A model generated the notes under the pieces. That model was not told the DNA's origin. It made no database searches and worked only from the letters and a program-made list of their open reading frames with translations. The position numbers and the translations under genes are program-made. Source: DATJLY01 sp035518375 (GTDB lineage Bacteria > Pseudomonadota > Alphaproteobacteria > ATCC43930 > CGMCC-115725). From it: a DNA stretch of 64,000 nt. The stretch lies in the NCBI GenBank assembly GCA_035518375.1, contig DATIXQ010000004.1, positions 1 to 64,000 on the forward strand, in the 5' to 3' direction. Each line of letters begins with the position of its first letter. The first letter of the stretch is position 1. Positions 16,748 through 25,077 of this stretch are shown here, piece by piece.

Positions 16748-17197
16748 TCAGGGCTTTTCCGCGAGTGTATCGAGATGCGTCGCCAAGTCCGCAGAGGACA
16801 GGCGCGTTAGATCCTTTGGCGATTCGAGCTCGATCTTCTTCACCACGGGCTCGCTCAGCATCTTCCGCAAGTGGCCGAGTGCGCGCGGCGGCGCGAACAG
16901 AAGGAGACCTCGGACGTCGTCGCCAGTCGCGTTCTCGTTGAGGTAGGCGGCGACGGTCTCGAGGAACTCGATCGTGCTCGCTTCGTGCGGATCGACACGC
17001 GGCTCGATCGCGTGATGGGCCGAGTTGGCACTTTCCTGGGCCCGGCCGGGGCGTTCGCTGCGGAGATCATGCGACCTGGCATGGGCCTCGGCCGCCTCGA
17101 AGGCGGAGACGACGTCGAAACCGGTTCCCCGACGCGTCAGGATTCGCGCCCGGCTCGCATCGGCGAGTATGATCCACTGGGCTGCATGCTTTGGCAT
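16748..17197 (-). CDS. host attachment protein / baeRF-family protein
   Basis: 149 aa. WIILADASRARILTRRG at the start, a variable HAxxHDLRSERPGRAQES middle and LLFAPPRALGHLRKML towards the end are typical of the family labelled protein required for attachment to host cells (PF10116). That family has an eRF1/Pelota-like central domain and a probable role in translation or RNA handling under stress. ATG 17197 has GGAGGT 9 nt upstream; a further ATG at 17227 is less likely. It diverges from the CBS gene, and the shared FNR/FixK-like box at 17251-17264 would give leaders of about 20 nt in both directions. Confidence 0.8.
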   Translation of the reverse strand: MPKHAAQWIILADASRARILTRRGTGFDVVSAFEAAEAHARSHDLRSERPGRAQESANSAHHAIEPRVDPHEASTIEFLETVAAYLNENATGDDVRGLLLFAPPRALGHLRKMLSEPVVKKIELESPKDLTRLSSADLATHLDTLAEKP

Positions 17198-17250
17198 TTT
17201 CGAGGTACCTCCATCGGATAAGAACATGCCGGCAGTGCGGCCGTTTCGCC

Positions 17251-17264
17251 TTGATGCACGTCAA
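17251..17264. promoter_or_regulatory. FNR/FixK-like box shared by two divergent genes
   Basis: TTGATGCACGTCAA. Centre 17257.5. At -41.5 it gives a plus start near 17299, with GATAAA at 17287-17292 as a well-placed -10, and a minus start near 17216. Both starts lie about 20 nt before good ribosome sites. Confidence 0.7.
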
Positions 17265-17318
17265 GGCGGGCCGGGGAGCGGCGGCGGATAAAGGTCGAGT
17301 AAGTGCGGAGGGTTGCTC

Positions 17319-17732
17319 ATGCGACAGATGGCCGAGATTGTCAGAAACCAGAAGCCCCTCATGCTGAGGCCGGAGGCGACCGTCAAGCACGCTTCCGCCT
17401 TGATGCGCGATCGCCGCGTCGGCGCTGTTCTCGTGACCGACGCGAACCACCATCTTCTCGGAATTTTCACCGGCCGCGATGCGGTTCGCGTGCTCGCCGA
17501 AGGCAGGGACGCCGCCCATACCGCGCTCGCGGACGTGATGACGCCCGACCCGCAGACCATGGCGCCGGGCAAGACTGCCATCGAGGCGCTTCGGCTGATG
17601 CAGGATGGGGGCTTCCGGCACATACCGGTGGTCGAGGGCGGCAAGGTCGTCGGTATTGTCTCGAAAGGCGACTTCCGCGGCAACGAGCAGGATCGGTTGG
17701 ACGAGGAAACCGGAATCTGGGAGCGGATATAA
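17319..17732 (+). CDS. tandem CBS-domain protein
   Basis: 137 aa consisting of two CBS motifs (about 5-62 and 72-128; VGAVLVTDANHHLLGIFTGRD and GFRHIPVVEGGKVVGIVSKGD) and nothing else. Stand-alone CBS pairs bind adenine nucleotides and act as energy sensors, and such genes are common in oxygen-limitation regulons. ATG 17319 is chosen over TTG 17313 because GGAGGG lies 6 nt before it. Expression is probably from the FNR/FixK-like box at 17251-17264. A decayed katG fragment follows directly. Confidence 0.9.
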   Translation: MRQMAEIVRNQKPLMLRPEATVKHASALMRDRRVGAVLVTDANHHLLGIFTGRDAVRVLAEGRDAAHTALADVMTPDPQTMAPGKTAIEALRLMQDGGFRHIPVVEGGKVVGIVSKGDFRGNEQDRLDEETGIWERI

Positions 17733-17746
17733 CATCGTTCTGGCCT

Positions 17747-17879
17747 TCGCGGCGATCCTTTGCCCCGCTGGAGCCGGCCGCGGACGGGTTCCGGAACTAT
17801 GTCCGGGGCAAGCCGCGCATCCGGCACCCGTGTCGACCTGATCTTCGGCTCGCATTCGCAGTTGCGCGCGCTTGCCGTG
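17747..17879 (+). pseudogene. katG: remnant of a catalase-peroxidase gene (katG)
   Basis: Two short stretches in different plus-strand frames read as the C-terminal part of KatG. PLEPAADGFRNYVRGK lies at 17765-17812 and TRVDLIFGSHSQLRALA at 17826-17876. In intact KatG these segments are in one frame and roughly 100 residues apart, so the fragment has an internal deletion, a frame change, and loss of everything else. No start signal or complete frame remains. It fills the gap between the CBS gene and the convergent DUF1614 gene. Confidence 0.75.
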
Positions 17880-17881
17880 CG

Positions 17882-18559
17882 TCAAGCCAGATACGCGGCG
17901 ACAATTCCTGAGAGAACGATGCCGTCGAAGGTCCCGGCGCCGCCAATGCTGGCGACACCGGTCGCGCTCGCCTCGATCTCCTTGAGGTGGAGCAGGTCCG
18001 CCCCGATCAACGGGCCGGCAACGCCGGCCACGAACGCGACGGGCGGGGCTGCTTCGGGCCGCAGCACCAAGGCCGCGACCGCCGCGACCAGCGCAGGAAC
18101 AAGGCCGGGCAGCAAGATCCCGATACCCGCAACCGGGCGAGCGAGGAAATAGCAGACCGCGATGTTCATGGCGCACGCGATGGCGACGGATATCACCGCT
18201 TGCGGCCCTAGCGCTGCGAGATGGACCAGCTCCCAGAGGGAAAGGGCCGCTGGAATGATGCAGCCGCCGACATTGATGGCGATGATGGTTTCACGCCGCA
18301 TCTTTTGGAGCTGAGGCCACATCGTGTCCAATCCGAAAAGCGCGAGCGGATGCTGCGTCACGGTCTGGTCATGCTCGATGCGCTTCACCGGGATGTTGAT
18401 CGCGCCACCGAAGATGATGGCGACCGCGAGCAGCAGGGCGGCCCGGGGCGTGATGTTGAGCTTCACAAGGCTCGCCGCCATCAGCTCGCCAAAGAGAAGC
18501 GGCATCAAAATGAGCAGAATCAGGAACGCCAGCAGCGAAATTGCCGGAAAGGTCCTCAT
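17882..18559 (-). CDS. DUF1614-type integral membrane protein
   Basis: 225 aa with about six to seven hydrophobic segments. The stretch NITPRAALLLAVAIIFGGAINIPV and the ending GVASIGGAGTFDGIVLSGIVAAYLA match what I know of the DUF1614 family, multi-pass membrane proteins of unknown function in archaea and bacteria. The ATG at 18559 has no clear ribosome site. It lies downstream of, and on the same strand as, ftsH2 and the 71-aa gene (55 bp gap), so it may belong to that box-controlled operon. It converges on the katG remnant. Confidence 0.75.
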   Translation of the reverse strand: MRTFPAISLLAFLILLILMPLLFGELMAASLVKLNITPRAALLLAVAIIFGGAINIPVKRIEHDQTVTQHPLALFGLDTMWPQLQKMRRETIIAINVGGCIIPAALSLWELVHLAALGPQAVISVAIACAMNIAVCYFLARPVAGIGILLPGLVPALVAAVAALVLRPEAAPPVAFVAGVAGPLIGADLLHLKEIEASATGVASIGGAGTFDGIVLSGIVAAYLA

Positions 18560-18614
18560 GTGGACGACTAATAGCCGATCACATGGGTTTAGTCTCTGCC
18601 ATCCGCTTCAGACG

Positions 18615-18830
18615 TTAGCGCCCGCCTCGATAAGTCCCACCACTCGGGCAGCCGGCAATCGCGTCGAGCCAGGGCTTAAGGGAACTGTCCTTTGAACCAA
18701 GCGCCGTGCCGGCGAACGCTGTACAGGATTGAATCGTGGGATGGCGAAGATTCGCTGCCCTGTATGTCCAGGCGATTGCCACGAGCGCGATCGAGAGGAC
18801 AACGATCCATGTTGCGCGCGTTTGCGTCAT
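18615..18830 (-). CDS. small membrane-anchored protein, 71 aa
   Basis: The ATG follows the ftsH2 TAA with no gap (TAAATG), which suggests coupled translation. The product has one N-terminal hydrophobic segment (about 7-23, WIVVLSIALVAIAW), a single Cys near the middle and another near the end, and a Gly-rich tail. The family is not recognised. Position and topology would suit a small membrane partner of the protease, but nothing proves that. Confidence 0.55.
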   Translation of the reverse strand: MTQTRATWIVVLSIALVAIAWTYRAANLRHPTIQSCTAFAGTALGSKDSSLKPWLDAIAGCPSGGTYRGGR

Positions 18831-20642
18831 TTAGGCACCGTTGCTCGTCTGCACGGCATGCCGCCGGCTCGGGGCCGGCCCGGCGAAGTGGCGGAACTCG
18901 TCGCCGGACAGGGTTTCGTACTCGAGCAGCGCGGCCGCGGTGCGGTGAAGTGCATCGATCTCGGCTCTCAGGATCGCGCGGGCGGCTGCTTCGCCTCCTT
19001 GCACGAGACGGCGGACCTCGCTGTCGATGAGCTCGGCCAACTCCTCCGACGGCGACGCGTCGACGACCGAGAGGCGGCCAAGCCGTTCGCTGAAGCCGAA
19101 TTCCGTGACCATCCGGCGCGCGATCGTCGTCGCTTGCTGCAGGTCGTTGGCTGCGCCCGTCGTGATGCCACCCTTGCCGTAGATCAGCTCTTCGGCGACG
19201 CGGCCGCCGAAGGTCAGGGCAATGCGCGCGGCCAGCTCGGCCTTTGAATAACAGCGGCGCTCGCAGTCGGGCATGAGGAGCGTCAGGCCCAGTGCCTGTC
19301 CCCGCGGCACGATCGTCACCTTCTGGAGAGAGCCGTTCTCCGGCAGACCAAGCGCCACGATCGCGTGCCCGGCCTCGTGATAGGCCAAGCGGCGTTTCTC
19401 CTCGAGCGTCAGGGCGAGCGAGCGGCGCTCGACGCCCATCATGACCTTGTCACGTGCGGCATCGAGCTCTGCCATGCCGACTTGCGGCCGGTCGCGGCGC
19501 GCGGCGAGCAAGGCAGCCTCGTTGACGAGGTTCGCGAGTTCCGCGCCGCTGAAGCCGGGCGTCTGGCGCGCCAGCGCCGAAAGATCGATCGTCGCGTCCC
19601 GTTGCACCTTGTCGAGATGGACTTCGAGGATGCGCTCGCGTCCGAGCTGGTCTGGCACTGGCACGACGATCTGGCGATCGAACCGCCCTGGACGCAAGAG
19701 AGCCGGGTCGAGACTTTCCGCCCGGTTCGTTGCCCCGATAAGGATGACGCCGCGCGCGCCTTCGATCCCGTCCATCTCGACGAGGAGCTGGTTGAGCGTC
19801 CGCTCACGCTCTTCATTGTGGCCCGACGACTGCGCGGTGCGGCGGCGCCCGATCGCATCGATCTCGTCGATAAAGACGATGCAGGGCGCTTGTTCCCGCG
19901 CCTTAGCGAAAGTGTCGCGCACGCGGCTTGCACCGACGCCGACGAACATCTCGACAAAGTCGGATCCAGAGACCGAGAAGAATGGCACCCCCGCTTCGCC
20001 CGCGATCGCGCGCGCAAGCAGGGTCTTTCCGGTTCCGGGCGGGCCGGCCAGCAAAATCCCTGTTGGCAGCTTGCCGCCCAGCTCTTCGAATTGTTTCGGC
20101 TCGCGGAGGAACTGAACGACCTCTTCGAGCTCGGTGCGGGCCTCATCGATGCCGGCCACTTCGGCGAAGGTGACCCGCTTTGCCGAGCCGCCCAAATTCT
20201 TCATGCGCGTGCGAACGAAATCCGCAGCGATGCCGCCGCCGCCGCGTGCCCCGGCGGCGGTGGCGAAATAAGCAATGACCATGATGGCGGCGAGCGCGAG
20301 GAGGGCGTTCACCACGAAGCGGGCGATAAAGCTTGCGAGACGACTGTCGCTATCCGGCTCTGCCGCGAGTTTGACGCCGTCGGCCATAAGCCGTGTCACG
20401 GCACCCGGATCCTGCGGCAGGTAAGCCCGGAAAGCGCGGCCGTCCACGGTTTCGCCGTAAGCCAGGTTGCCGCGAAGCGTAACGGCGCGGATGTCCTTCG
20501 CTGCAGCGTGCGCCAAGAGGTCCGAATAGGAGAACTCGACCGGGTCAGGCCCCAGAGAGCGGGTGGCGGACGTAGGTTCGGCGCGCACGCCGGAAGCGGC
20601 GAGAAGCGCCAGGACGAAGACGATGAGCCGGAAACCAAGCAT
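18831..20642 (-). CDS. ftsH: ATP-dependent zinc metalloprotease FtsH (paralogue 2)
   Basis: 603 aa. The N-terminal hydrophobic segment (about 3-20) ends in a signal-peptidase-like GVRAEP, so the first segment may act as a cleaved signal or as TM1; TM2 is at about 108-130. Walker A GPPGTGKT is at 200-207, Walker B IVFIDEID at 255-262 and the zinc motif HEAGH at 422-426, all intact. It differs in sequence from the FtsH at 1810-3672 throughout the N-domain. The FNR/FixK-like box at 20677-20690 is centred 41.5 bp before the ATG and no ribosome site is present, so the message should be leaderless. Membrane protein quality control at low oxygen is the likely job. Confidence 0.95.
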   Translation of the reverse strand: MLGFRLIVFVLALLAASGVRAEPTSATRSLGPDPVEFSYSDLLAHAAAKDIRAVTLRGNLAYGETVDGRAFRAYLPQDPGAVTRLMADGVKLAAEPDSDSRLASFIARFVVNALLALAAIMVIAYFATAAGARGGGGIAADFVRTRMKNLGGSAKRVTFAEVAGIDEARTELEEVVQFLREPKQFEELGGKLPTGILLAGPPGTGKTLLARAIAGEAGVPFFSVSGSDFVEMFVGVGASRVRDTFAKAREQAPCIVFIDEIDAIGRRRTAQSSGHNEERERTLNQLLVEMDGIEGARGVILIGATNRAESLDPALLRPGRFDRQIVVPVPDQLGRERILEVHLDKVQRDATIDLSALARQTPGFSGAELANLVNEAALLAARRDRPQVGMAELDAARDKVMMGVERRSLALTLEEKRRLAYHEAGHAIVALGLPENGSLQKVTIVPRGQALGLTLLMPDCERRCYSKAELAARIALTFGGRVAEELIYGKGGITTGAANDLQQATTIARRMVTEFGFSERLGRLSVVDASPSEELAELIDSEVRRLVQGGEAAARAILRAEIDALHRTAAALLEYETLSGDEFRHFAGPAPSRRHAVQTSNGA

Positions 20643-20676
20643 GGCCCATCGTCGCGCCGGGCACCCTCTTCCGGGA

Positions 20677-20690
20677 TTGAGCTAGGTCAA
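20677..20690 (-). promoter_or_regulatory. FNR/FixK-like box of ftsH2
   Basis: TTGAGCTAGGTCAA, the exact reverse complement of the box before the decarboxylase gene. Centre 20683.5 is 41.5 bp from the A of the ATG at 20642. The -10 region holds a weak GACGAT. Confidence 0.7.
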
Positions 20691-20743
20691 GAGTAGGTGT
20701 TTATCCCTATGAAGATCTTCCGTTCGGCTCTGAATCGAGCCGA

Positions 20744-21172
20744 TCAATTCCTGGCGACGCGGATGCCGGTCATGTGCCGCGGCCCGCATTGGCCGAACAG
20801 AAGGGTGAGATCCGCGCGATCGCCAGTGATCTGTCCCTTCACGATCCAGCCCAGCCAATAGGCCTCGACCGACCCGTCGGGGTGGACGGTGCCGGTTACC
20901 GGGGAGGCGGCATGCCCGGTCGCATTCTCCACCACATTGCCGGGAAAGAAGCGCGCGAGGCTGCCGGAAATCTGTCCATCCTTCACGTCGGCGCGAAGCC
21001 GCAGCGCCGGGCACAGATCTTCGTTGCTGTCGGGAATGGGATAGACCGACGGAAAGTCGACGATCCAGGTGCCGTCATAGGGGCTTGCCGCGAAAGCGGG
21101 ACCTCCGCTCCATCCGGAACCGAGGGCGAGCCCAAGGGCGAGGGAAACGACGCAGAGGGACTTGGGCATCAT
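20744..21172 (-). CDS. secreted hypothetical protein, about 142 aa
   Basis: Begins MMPKSLCVVSLALGLALGSG and has a signal peptide ending near PAFAA. The mature part (SPYDGTWIVDFPSVYPIP...) looks like a small beta-rich domain with a Cys pair (EDLCPALR and FGQCGPRH). No enzyme motif is recognised. ATG 21172 or 21169 follows the DegP stop by 7 nt, with GGAG about 10 nt upstream (it contains that stop codon). It is therefore the second gene of the degP operon under the box at 22732-22745. Confidence 0.7.
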   Translation of the reverse strand: MMPKSLCVVSLALGLALGSGWSGGPAFAASPYDGTWIVDFPSVYPIPDSNEDLCPALRLRADVKDGQISGSLARFFPGNVVENATGHAASPVTGTVHPDGSVEAYWLGWIVKGQITGDRADLTLLFGQCGPRHMTGIRVARN

Positions 21173-21179
21173 CGGCCGG

Positions 21180-22697
21180 CTACTCCATGGCATCGCTGGC
21201 GCTCGGCGAGAACGCGAGATAGCGCTGACTCCCGTCGCGATTTATGAGCAGGAGCACGGTGTGCGATCGGTTGACGGCGGCATCGCGCAGCAGCGCGGCC
21301 GCCCTCTGTGCCGAGGTGACGGCATGGCGGTCGATCTCTTCGATCACGTCGCCGCGATCGAGGCCGGCACTGGCAAAGGGACTGTCCCCCCTGATCTCAA
21401 GCACAACGATCCCGGCAACGTTGGCGGCGAGGCCAAGTTCGCGGCGCACCGCGTCATCGACCATGGTGAAGCGCATGCCCAGCAGGTCGCTTACGCCGTC
21501 TTCATCGCGGTGCGTGGCTGTGCGCGCAGTCGACGTTTTGGGTATCTCGCTTATGACGGGCGAAACCGTCATGCGCCGGCCGTCGCGCCAGAGCGTTATC
21601 TTCGCCTTGTGACCGATCGGCGCCTTGGCGACCGCGAGCGCAAGTTCGCGGGACTTTGTCGTCCGGAGATCATCGAAGCCGATGACGATATCGCCTTGCC
21701 GCAGCCCGGCCCGGTCGGCGGGGCCACCCGGCGTCACTTCGCTGACAAGCGCGCCGCCGCCATCGGTAAAGCCAAAGCCGCGCGCGATTTCAGGCGTAAC
21801 TTCCTGCGTGCTGATGCCAAGCCACCCGCGAACGATCTTTCCTCTGGCGCGAAGCTGCTCGATGATCGGGCGCGCGTCGTTCGAAGGGATTGCAAACCCG
21901 ATTCCCACCGAGCCGCCGCTTGGGGTGTAGATCGCGGTATTGATGCCGATCACTTCGCCTGCCCCGTTGAATGTGGGGCCCCCGGAATTGCCTCGGTTGA
22001 GCGGCGCATCGATCTGCAGGAAGTTGTCGTAGGGGCCAGCGTGAATGTCGCGCCCGCGCGCCGAGAGGATGCCTGCGCTCACTGTGCCGCCGAGACCGAA
22101 CGGGCTGCCGACCGCGAGCACCCAGTCGCCCACCATGACGGCGTCGCTGTCGCCCCATACCACCGTCGGCAAGGGCCGCGGTGTCCTGATCCTGAGCAGC
22201 GCGAGGTCGCTCAGCTCATCGCTGCCGACGATCTCGGCCGGATAGCGGCTGTTGTCCTGGAGCACCACGGTGATGTCGCGCGCGCCCGCGATCACGTGTG
22301 TGCTCGAAACGATGAGCCCGGTGGGGTCGATGATGAAGCCCGAGCCTTGCGCGGTAACGCGGGATCCCGAGCCCTCGTCACCAAAGGGTTCGAAAAACCG
22401 CCGCAACAGCTCGTCAAACGGCGATTGCCCGGGTTGGGCGCGATTGCCCGAGCCACCCGCTGCATCCTGGTCCTGGTCCATCACATCCTGCTCCGAGCGG
22501 ACCACGGTGATATTCACCACCGTCGGAAGCGCCTGCTGTACGACGGCGGCGAAGCTGGGCATCACGCTTCGGCCGCCATGGCTCGGCGGCTCGGCGGCCG
22601 CGGGCAAGCCCGCAAGGGCGGCGAGCAAGATCAGTGCCGGCAGGGATGAAGTGCCAGTGAACAGTCGGGCGAAAGCACGGCTCAGCGGTATCAGCAT
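21180..22697 (-). CDS. degP: periplasmic serine protease, DegP/HtrA family
   Basis: 505 aa. Signal peptide to about residue 35 (GLPAAAEP). The trypsin-like domain has His134 (VSSTHVIAG; the usual TNxHV is altered), Asp164 (LSDLALLRI) and Ser238 (RGNSGGP). Two PDZ domains follow (about 290-380 and 410-495; GWLGISTQEV and FASAGLDRGDVIEEI). It degrades or refolds damaged envelope proteins in the periplasm. The FNR/FixK-like box at 22732-22745 is centred 41.5 bp before the ATG, with GATAGT at the -10 position and no ribosome site, so a leaderless message is predicted. It diverges from the BON gene. Confidence 0.95.
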   Translation of the reverse strand: MLIPLSRAFARLFTGTSSLPALILLAALAGLPAAAEPPSHGGRSVMPSFAAVVQQALPTVVNITVVRSEQDVMDQDQDAAGGSGNRAQPGQSPFDELLRRFFEPFGDEGSGSRVTAQGSGFIIDPTGLIVSSTHVIAGARDITVVLQDNSRYPAEIVGSDELSDLALLRIRTPRPLPTVVWGDSDAVMVGDWVLAVGSPFGLGGTVSAGILSARGRDIHAGPYDNFLQIDAPLNRGNSGGPTFNGAGEVIGINTAIYTPSGGSVGIGFAIPSNDARPIIEQLRARGKIVRGWLGISTQEVTPEIARGFGFTDGGGALVSEVTPGGPADRAGLRQGDIVIGFDDLRTTKSRELALAVAKAPIGHKAKITLWRDGRRMTVSPVISEIPKTSTARTATHRDEDGVSDLLGMRFTMVDDAVRRELGLAANVAGIVVLEIRGDSPFASAGLDRGDVIEEIDRHAVTSAQRAAALLRDAAVNRSHTVLLLINRDGSQRYLAFSPSASDAME

Positions 22698-22731
22698 CGC
22701 GAAACTATCGGCGCCGCATCCGTACGCGGCG

Positions 22732-22745
22732 TTGATCTACGTCAA
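22732..22745. promoter_or_regulatory. FNR/FixK-like box shared by degP and the BON gene
   Basis: TTGATCTACGTCAA, the best consensus match in the window. On the minus side its centre (22738.5) is 41.5 bp from the degP ATG. On the plus side a start near 22780 would leave a 21-nt leader with a good ribosome site. Confidence 0.75.
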
Positions 22746-22800
22746 GGCGCAAGCGGGCTGACACTCCGATCCTCGCCGAGAGGAGCGAGGGAGCCGAAAG

Positions 22801-23457
22801 ATGAGTGATGATCGCGTATTGCAGCAGCGTGTCATGGACGAGTTGGCGTTCGATCCGACGGTCGACGCGGCCCATATCGGGGTGACCGCCCGCGATGGCA
22901 TCATCACCCTGACCGGACACGCCAAGAGCTACGCCGAGAAGTTCGCGTCCGAGCGCGCGGCTCGGCGCGTCAAGGGCGTGAAGGCTGTGGCGCAGGAAAT
23001 CGACGTCCGTCTGCCGTCGGATAAGAAAACGGCCGATGACGAGATCGCCGCGCGCGCCATCAAGATCCTCGATTGGGACGTGGTGATGCCGCCCGGCTCT
23101 ATTCGCGTGAAGGTCGAGAATGGCGTCGTGACGCTCGCGGGCGAAGTCGATTGGGGCTACCAGCGAAGCCAGGCGGAGCACGACGTTCACCGTCTGTCCG
23201 GCGTCAGCCTGATTGTCAATCAGATCCGCGTGCGGCCGCAGGCGCAACCGGCGGACGTGAAGGCCACAATCGCCGCGGCGTTCGAGCGCACGGCCGAGCA
23301 TGAGGCGTCGGCCATCACGGTTGATGTCCGTGATGGCGTCGTGCACCTTAGTGGTAAGGTGCAGAGCTGGGTTGAGCGTGAGGAAGCATTGCGCGCCGCC
23401 TGGTCGGTGCCCGGTGTCACTGGCGTTGAGGATCACCTCCTCATCGCGCGCCCATGA
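22801..23457 (+). CDS. triple BON-domain protein
   Basis: 218 aa made of three BON repeats (about 4-70, 78-145 and 150-217). Each carries the V-x-DG-x-V/I-x-L-x-G core: VTARDGIITLTGHA, VKVENGVVTLAGEV and VDVRDGVVHLSGKV. There is no signal peptide, so unlike OsmY it looks cytoplasmic. BON proteins bind phospholipid and are often induced by osmotic or envelope stress. The ATG follows GAGGGAG-type sequence by about 7 nt. The stop overlaps the start region of the DUF3775 gene. The divergent FNR/FixK-like box is at 22732-22745. Confidence 0.9.
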   Translation: MSDDRVLQQRVMDELAFDPTVDAAHIGVTARDGIITLTGHAKSYAEKFASERAARRVKGVKAVAQEIDVRLPSDKKTADDEIAARAIKILDWDVVMPPGSIRVKVENGVVTLAGEVDWGYQRSQAEHDVHRLSGVSLIVNQIRVRPQAQPADVKATIAAAFERTAEHEASAITVDVRDGVVHLSGKVQSWVEREEALRAAWSVPGVTGVEDHLLIARP

Positions 23458-23471
23458 TGGAGGAACTGGCC

Positions 23472-23903
23472 ATGGCACAGAACAGCGAAGCGCCGGTCGA
23501 GCTCAACATCAGCCCTGAGACGGTCGGCTTCATCATCGTCAAGGCGCGCGAGTATGATGCGAAGGTCGAGCCGGACGATCCCGAATCAGGGTCTAATCCG
23601 GCCGACGATCTCGAAACCGACGTGCTCGAGGATTTTCCGGACGATCCCACGCTCGAGGAGCTAAGCGCGGCAATCGACTCCCTGAACGACGATGAGACCA
23701 TTGATCTCATCGCTCTCGCCTGGGTCGGTCGTGGCGATTTCGGCAAGGAGGAGTGGGGCGAAGCCCGGCGATTGGCAAAGGAGCGGCACCGGCCGCACTC
23801 TTCCGCCTATCTCGTCGGCATGCCGACCCTCGGAGACTACCTCGAAGAGGGGCTGGCTGTGCTTGGCTATCCGGTGAGCGAGTTGGGAGCGGAGCACCTC
23901 TGA
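23472..23903 (+). CDS. DUF3775-type protein
   Basis: 143 aa acidic protein. The pattern VELNISPETVGFIIVKAREYDAK...L..LIALAWVGRGDF...W..A...A matches the alphaproteobacterial DUF3775 family of unknown function. ATG 23472 has GGAGGA 7 nt upstream; a start 18 nt earlier would overlap the BON gene and put the ribosome site inside the frame. It lies in one run of plus-strand genes, BON to DUF3775 to mbfA, with gaps of 14 and 37 nt, so it is most likely one transcript. Confidence 0.8.
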   Translation: MAQNSEAPVELNISPETVGFIIVKAREYDAKVEPDDPESGSNPADDLETDVLEDFPDDPTLEELSAAIDSLNDDETIDLIALAWVGRGDFGKEEWGEARRLAKERHRPHSSAYLVGMPTLGDYLEEGLAVLGYPVSELGAEHL

Positions 23904-23940
23904 ACTAGAATAGGGTCGCCCGGAGCCACGGACGACCCCT

Positions 23941-25068
23941 ATGCCAGAACAAGACCGCGCCGCCCGCTACCGCAGCAATCTCCAGGGCGAGATGGACAGC
24001 GCCGCGCTTTATCGCGCGCTGGCCGAGAGCGAGACGAGCCCGCAAATGGCCGAGGTCTATCGCCGCCTTGCCGCGATCGAGGAAAAGCATGCCGCGCTGT
24101 GGCGCGAGCAGCTCACGGCGCTCGGAGACGGCGCTGGTACGTACAGTGAGAGCCTCCGGACCCGCCTGCTCGCGTGGCTGGCGCGGCGCTTCGGCGCGGC
24201 GCTGGTGCTGCCAATGGTCGCGGCAATGGAGCGCGCCGATCAGGGCATGTACGACAACCAGCCCGAGGCGCGGGCTGGCGGGCTGCCGGCGATGGAGCGC
24301 TCGCATTCGCGCATCCTCGCCGCTGCCACGCGGCCGATCAAAGGCGGGCTCTCGGGCAGCGCGCTCGCGCAGATCGAAGGCCGGCATCGCACCGGCGGCA
24401 ACGCCCTGCGCGCTGCCGTCCTCGGCGCCAATGACGGGCTCGTTTCGAACTTGAGTCTCGTCATGGGCGTTGCCGGCGCGGAATTCTCGCCGCGCACCGT
24501 CTTGGTGACGGGCCTTGCCGGCCTCCTCGCTGGCGCCTGCTCGATGGCGATGGGCGAGTGGCTCTCGGTTACGAGCGCGCGCGAGCTTTACGGGCAGCAG
24601 ATTGAGACCGAACAGGCCGAGCTCACCGAGATCCCGGAGGAGGAGCAGGAGGAGCTCGAGCTGATCTACCAGGCGAAGGGCCTACCAGCGGACAAGGCGA
24701 AGGAGCTCGCAGCGCGCATCATCGCGAACCCTGAGACTGCTCTCGACACGTTGGTGCGCGAGGAGCTCGGCATCGATCCCGACGATCTCGGCGGCTCGCC
24801 TTGGACCGCGGGCGGTACATCGTTTCTGCTCTTCGCGCTCGGCGCCGTCTTCCCGGTCGCGCCGTTCTTCTTTCTTACCGGCAGCGCCGCGATCGCATCG
24901 AGCCTCATCGTGAGCGCGCTGGCGATGTTCGCGATCGGCGCCGGCACCACGCTCTTCACCGGCCGCGGTATGCTGTTCTCGGGCGTGCGCCAGGTCGCGA
25001 TCGGGCTTGGCGCCGCGGCTGTGACGTTCGGGCTCGGCCGGCTGATCGGCGTCAGTATCGGCGGCTGA
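23941..25068 (+). CDS. mbfA: membrane-bound ferritin, erythrin-VIT1 fusion (MbfA type)
   Basis: 375 aa. The N-terminal ferritin/rubrerythrin-like four-helix part (about 1-135) has the iron-ligand pattern E...AALYRALAESE and AAIEEKHAALW. It is fused to a CCC1/VIT1 membrane domain with about five segments (ANDGLVSNLSLVMGVAGA, then GSPWTAGGTSFLLFALG). In rhizobia and Agrobacterium such proteins export iron and protect against iron and peroxide stress, usually under Irr. I saw no Irr (ICE) box here. The C-terminal gene partner at 25078 is convergent. Last gene of the BON-DUF3775-mbfA run. Confidence 0.9.
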   Translation: MPEQDRAARYRSNLQGEMDSAALYRALAESETSPQMAEVYRRLAAIEEKHAALWREQLTALGDGAGTYSESLRTRLLAWLARRFGAALVLPMVAAMERADQGMYDNQPEARAGGLPAMERSHSRILAAATRPIKGGLSGSALAQIEGRHRTGGNALRAAVLGANDGLVSNLSLVMGVAGAEFSPRTVLVTGLAGLLAGACSMAMGEWLSVTSARELYGQQIETEQAELTEIPEEEQEELELIYQAKGLPADKAKELAARIIANPETALDTLVREELGIDPDDLGGSPWTAGGTSFLLFALGAVFPVAPFFFLTGSAAIASSLIVSALAMFAIGAGTTLFTGRGMLFSGVRQVAIGLGAAAVTFGLGRLIGVSIGG

Positions 25069-25077
25069 ACCGCCGCG

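Noticed and set aside
23904..23940. Irr (ICE) box before mbfA
   Set aside because: Only a short GGGTCG / CGACCC inverted repeat is present; nothing like TTTAGAA-N-TTCTAAA is seen.
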